From Batkoa obscura (taxonomy: Eukaryota > Entomophthoromycota > Entomophthoromycetes > Entomophthorales > Batkoaceae): a stretch of 64,000 nucleotides of DNA. Both the position numbers and the translations under genes were made by a program. The notes under the pieces were generated by a model, which saw nothing but the letters and a program-made list of their open reading frames with translations, searched no databases and was not told the origin of the DNA. Within the stretch, counting starts at the first letter, position 1. The number at the start of each line of letters is the position of its first letter. Positions 61,201 through 64,000 of this stretch are shown one piece after another. Location: the NCBI GenBank assembly GCA_030770535.1, contig JASVEC010000010.1:682001-746000 (forward strand), given 5' to 3'.

Positions 61201-62195
61201 GGTTGTTGGTATTATTTTGTTTTTGATTTACTTTGCTATCTTCTTCAGAAAAATCTGTTCTATTTATTAAAGCAACTTTGCCTAAGTTTGGGAACTCATT
61301 AAATTGGATATTTTGTTTTAACCCTTCTTCAATATTTAGTATTGAATTAGGGTTGACTACAATTGTAAGTTGATTTCTTAATTTAATATCATCAAATTGT
61401 TTATCGGTAACAATTCTTAGTATTTTATTTGGAAATTTAATATCTTTCTTCTTTATATCTTCTTTTAAATCTTCTTTTTTTTGTAACGGTTGAACGTAAA
61501 TTTCACTATTTTCAGATAAGGATATAAACTCTTTCTCAGGTTTAATAGTTACTAATATAAAATAGTGTTAGTTTAAGCCATAGTTATTATTATTTTTAAT
61601 TCCTTACCTACTTTAACCTTAATAATAATACCCCTTACCCATAATGGTATCACTTGATCTTTTTTAACCACCCTACATTGATTTAAAAATTCTAGCTCCA
61701 ATACGCCAGCGTTCAATTGCTAAATAAAAATTAAGATTTTTAATCTTACTAATATCTTAATAAACCTATTACCAAAACCTCCCAATCTTCAATTGAATTT
61801 GGTATAACTTCAACAGATTCTGCTTTGACTGCTTTAGCCATCACTTTGATTTTAACTTTATCATTTGAGCTTAAATTACAACATTCTGCAAAGTTGGTAT
61901 CAATTAATATATATTCGTCTTCCGTTCCAAATGTTTTTGTACTTAATCCACTCCATGAAACATATATTTTTTCTTCCAAGTTTTGACTAGTAATCCATTT
62001 TAACTCAAATACTAAATCATTCTGATTCTAAATTGAGAATTTTAGTCAGTAAATAGATGATAAATGTTTATGGTAGCTTATTAAAACCCCTCTATTTACC
62101 TTATGATTTTCCAGTGCATTAGAGATACTTTTGGGTACTTGAATTGAGCCATTTTTTAACTGACCTAGTCTTAAACTATATTTTTTTTCTACCAT
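58256..62195 (-). CDS. PEX1: Peroxisome biogenesis AAA ATPase Pex1
   Basis: With Pex6 it forms the hexameric motor that pulls ubiquitinated Pex5 from the peroxisomal membrane. Eight exons (62195-62100, 62027-61773, 61719-61608, 61551-60900, 60847-60762, 60709-59880, 59815-58386, 58325-58256) give ~1176 aa. N-terminal double-psi barrel (RLGQLKNGSIQVPKSI, VEVIPNSIEDWEVL, RVVKKDQVIPLWV); weak D1 AAA with Walker A GSKGSGKT and Walker B VLFMDNLD (Asn for the catalytic Glu); D2 with GFPGCGKT, VLFFDEFEAIAPRRG, and second-region LLRPGRLD. An Asn-rich insert lies before D1, and a Lys/Glu-rich insert after the D2 helical part. The fifth intron (60762-60709) is the least certain; its acceptor was chosen for frame. 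Confidence 0.95.
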
Positions 62196-62857
62196 TACTA
62201 TTTTTATTAATATTAAAAAAAAAAAATTAATTTGTTAATGCTCTTTTCATTAAAAAATCACTTGATTTTTAAACCCAATCTAAATAATTTTAGTGGCTGA
62301 AATTTCGGAATTGTGAGCTGGCTATTTTTGAAGTTTGAAATGAAGAAATAAAATGTGTAAGATATAAATGTAATATGTGGTAGGTGGGATAGAGATAGAA
62401 GTAAAGTTGAATTTATATTTATATTATGATTTTATTGAGCTTTTATTGTTATGTGTATGAGTAAGAGTTCCTAAAATCCAAATTTAAAATTATTAATTTT
62501 TTACAAAAAATAAAATAAAGAAGCGTTTTAATTAAACAATATTTAAATAATATAAACTATTTTCACAAAACTAATATGAAAAGACTAAATTATACAATGC
62601 TATAAAAGCTATCTAAAGCATTTCAATTTGTTCATATATTAACTGAGTTTTTTAGAATATACAAAGGTTTTTTTTCATTAGATTTTCATTTTTTTTAACA
62701 AAAGCTAAGTTGTTAGCAAATTATTGAGATAACAAAAAATATTATAATGATAATAAGACTGATCTTTATGAATTATAAAGGCTTAATTATTAACATAGAT
62801 ACTATCTTCAATTTTTTATAAGTTATGATTCTTTTTTCTTTAGCTTGAAAAATAAGA

Positions 62858-62964
62858 ATTAGGGGATGTATTTTTTATTTAAGAATTTTACTAACAATAT
62901 TTCCACTCAAGTAGCACTTAAAAAATGGAAAAGTAATGAAATCGAAAAAAAACGGCCCCATTAA
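62858..62964 (+). mobile_element. MITE copy
   Basis: Forward copy flanked by ATTA on both sides (ATTA-GGGGATG ... CGGCCCC-ATTA), supporting a direct target duplication. Confidence 0.88.
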
Positions 62965-63752
62965 ATATTTCAAATAAATGAAAATTATTTTAAAAATCCT
63001 TTCAACAAAAATGATACTAGAAACTAGGAACTATTTAAATAGCAACGATTTTATGGCTTATTGTTTTAATACCGATATATGTATATGTAGTAATAATGCC
63101 ATCGTTATTTTAAGTAACTTCAGCCTATACAATAAAATCAATAAGTATTATTATTATATGAAATATCGCTTTGTCAGTCCCATGGTTAATTATAGCATAA
63201 CAATCGCCTAAGCTGTTGTGTTCTCGAGTTCGGAGAAAATCAATCCCATGTTCTTATTTTGATTTGTTATGAGAATTTCTAACTTTATCCCAAATAATAT
63301 TATCCTCTCCTTTTGATATCCATACTTGTCGGAGTGTAAAGAGATTTTAGAATATAGTAATTTGAGGCTTTTTAACTGAATTATTTCTTGATATCTCGTA
63401 CATTTAATAAAGCCACTAAGTTTTCTTAATAATATTTTACGTAGATTTTACAATAGTATTGTCTATTCTATTTGTCTTACATAGTCTATAGCCTATTACG
63501 TGCTATTCTTCATGATTCAAGTCTATCTTAGTCACACAATCTAAGACCTTTCAACTTACAGTATAGTCAACCAGGCAATAGCTGTTATTGACTTTAATCA
63601 CTGAGTATCAGATTTCATATATATTATTTTTATAAATTTCTTAAATAAAAACTTTTTAAATATTAAATCAATCAAGCAGCCTTTCCCATATGCTAAATCA
63701 TGATTTGATATTTCAGATAAATAATTGAAGTAAGCGAAGTTTATTATGTTAC

Positions 63753-63825
63753 TATATAGGGATGTATTTTTGTATTTAGGGATTTTACTAAGAATTTTTC
63801 CGCTCAAATAGGGATTAAAAGATTT
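63753..63825 (+). mobile_element. MITE copy (right half missing)
   Basis: Forward left half, ATAT-AGGGATGTATTTTT to CGCTCAAATAGGGATTAAAA, then T-rich sequence. Confidence 0.8.
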
Positions 63826-63899
63826 TTTATTTTTGTTTTATTTTTATTTTGTTTTTTGTTATTATATTTATTTTATTTCGAAATAACTTTTTTTTAACT

Positions 63900-63930
63900 A
63901 TATGGGGATGCATTTTTGCTGTGTTTTTTA
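63900..63930 (+). mobile_element. MITE left-end fragment
   Basis: ATAT-GGGGATGCATTTTT only; the rest is not recognisable. Confidence 0.6.
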
Positions 63931-63941
63931 AATTATTTAGT

Positions 63942-64000
63942 ATATGGGGATGTATTTTTGTGTTTAAGAAATTTGCTAAGAAATTTTCCACTTAAATAGC
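63942..64000 (+). mobile_element. MITE copy (cut by window end)
   Basis: Forward copy ATAT-GGGGATGTATTTTT through CCACTTAAATAGC, continuing beyond the window. Confidence 0.88.

Larger units (their letters stand above)
62196..64000. other. Intergenic with MITE pieces
   Basis: Upstream of PEX1 to the window end. MITEs at 62858-62964, 63753-63825 (truncated), 63900-63930 (left tip) and 63942-64000 (runs off the end). Open frames at 62978-63211 and 63598-63807 are not supported. Confidence 0.55.

Noticed and set aside
62978-63211. 77-codon open frame near the right end
   Set aside because: Low complexity, no upstream promoter or family resemblance; begins inside MITE flank.

Overview
This window looks like nuclear DNA of an AT-rich fungus, probably an early-diverging one. 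Evidence: a Zn2Cys6 transcription factor, a fused ARG5,6 gene, a SUN-family wall protein, Kex2-type propeptides, and many short GT-AG introns (mostly about 45-70 nt, GTAAGT-like donors). A Conidiobolus-like zoopagomycote fits but is inference. Splice models were built by eye from frame continuity and family alignment.

Region 1 (1-14 kb) is gene-dense and free of interspersed repeats: a Zn2Cys6 factor (-), a small unknown ORF (-), ATG4 autophagy protease (+, 8 exons), a Nup120/Nup160-type nucleoporin (+, 7 exons), and ARG5,6 (-), convergent with the nucleoporin. Region 2 (14-35.8 kb) is accessory. It holds a SUN-family protein, a type II membrane protein with a predicted beta-solenoid ectodomain, and six of seven paralogous secreted Gly-rich proteins sharing a signal peptide and a Kex2-like site. 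About 27 copies of a roughly 105-bp MITE begin here. Region 3 (35.8-37 kb) is a non-coding host transcript carrying five intronic C/D snoRNAs, whose guides match classic rRNA methylation sites (U33/snR55, U32/snR40, an snR76-like guide, U38/snR61, U18). The seventh Gly-rich gene follows at 38.3 kb.

Region 4 (39-44 kb) returns to housekeeping genes: a Maf-type nucleotide pyrophosphatase, a mitochondrial rhomboid (PCP1/PARL), a GPI-anchored Cys-rich protein, and S-adenosylhomocysteinase. 44.2-49 kb is a gene desert with MITEs. Region 5 (49-51.5 kb) has a triple RanBP2-type zinc-finger protein, a catalytically dead SOD-fold mitoribosomal protein and SmG; a decayed membrane-protein gene with a MITE inside lies at 52.3-53.3 kb. 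Region 6 (54.2-62.2 kb) is again compact: a SIW14-like phosphatase, cytochrome c, a TRAF7-like RING/WD40 protein and full-length PEX1. The last 1.8 kb is non-coding with MITE pieces.

I saw no tRNA, rRNA, CRISPR, LTR element or LINE. The main discoveries are the snoRNA host gene, the expanding Kex2-site Gly-rich family with its shared promoter, and the MITE family with long fold-back derivatives.
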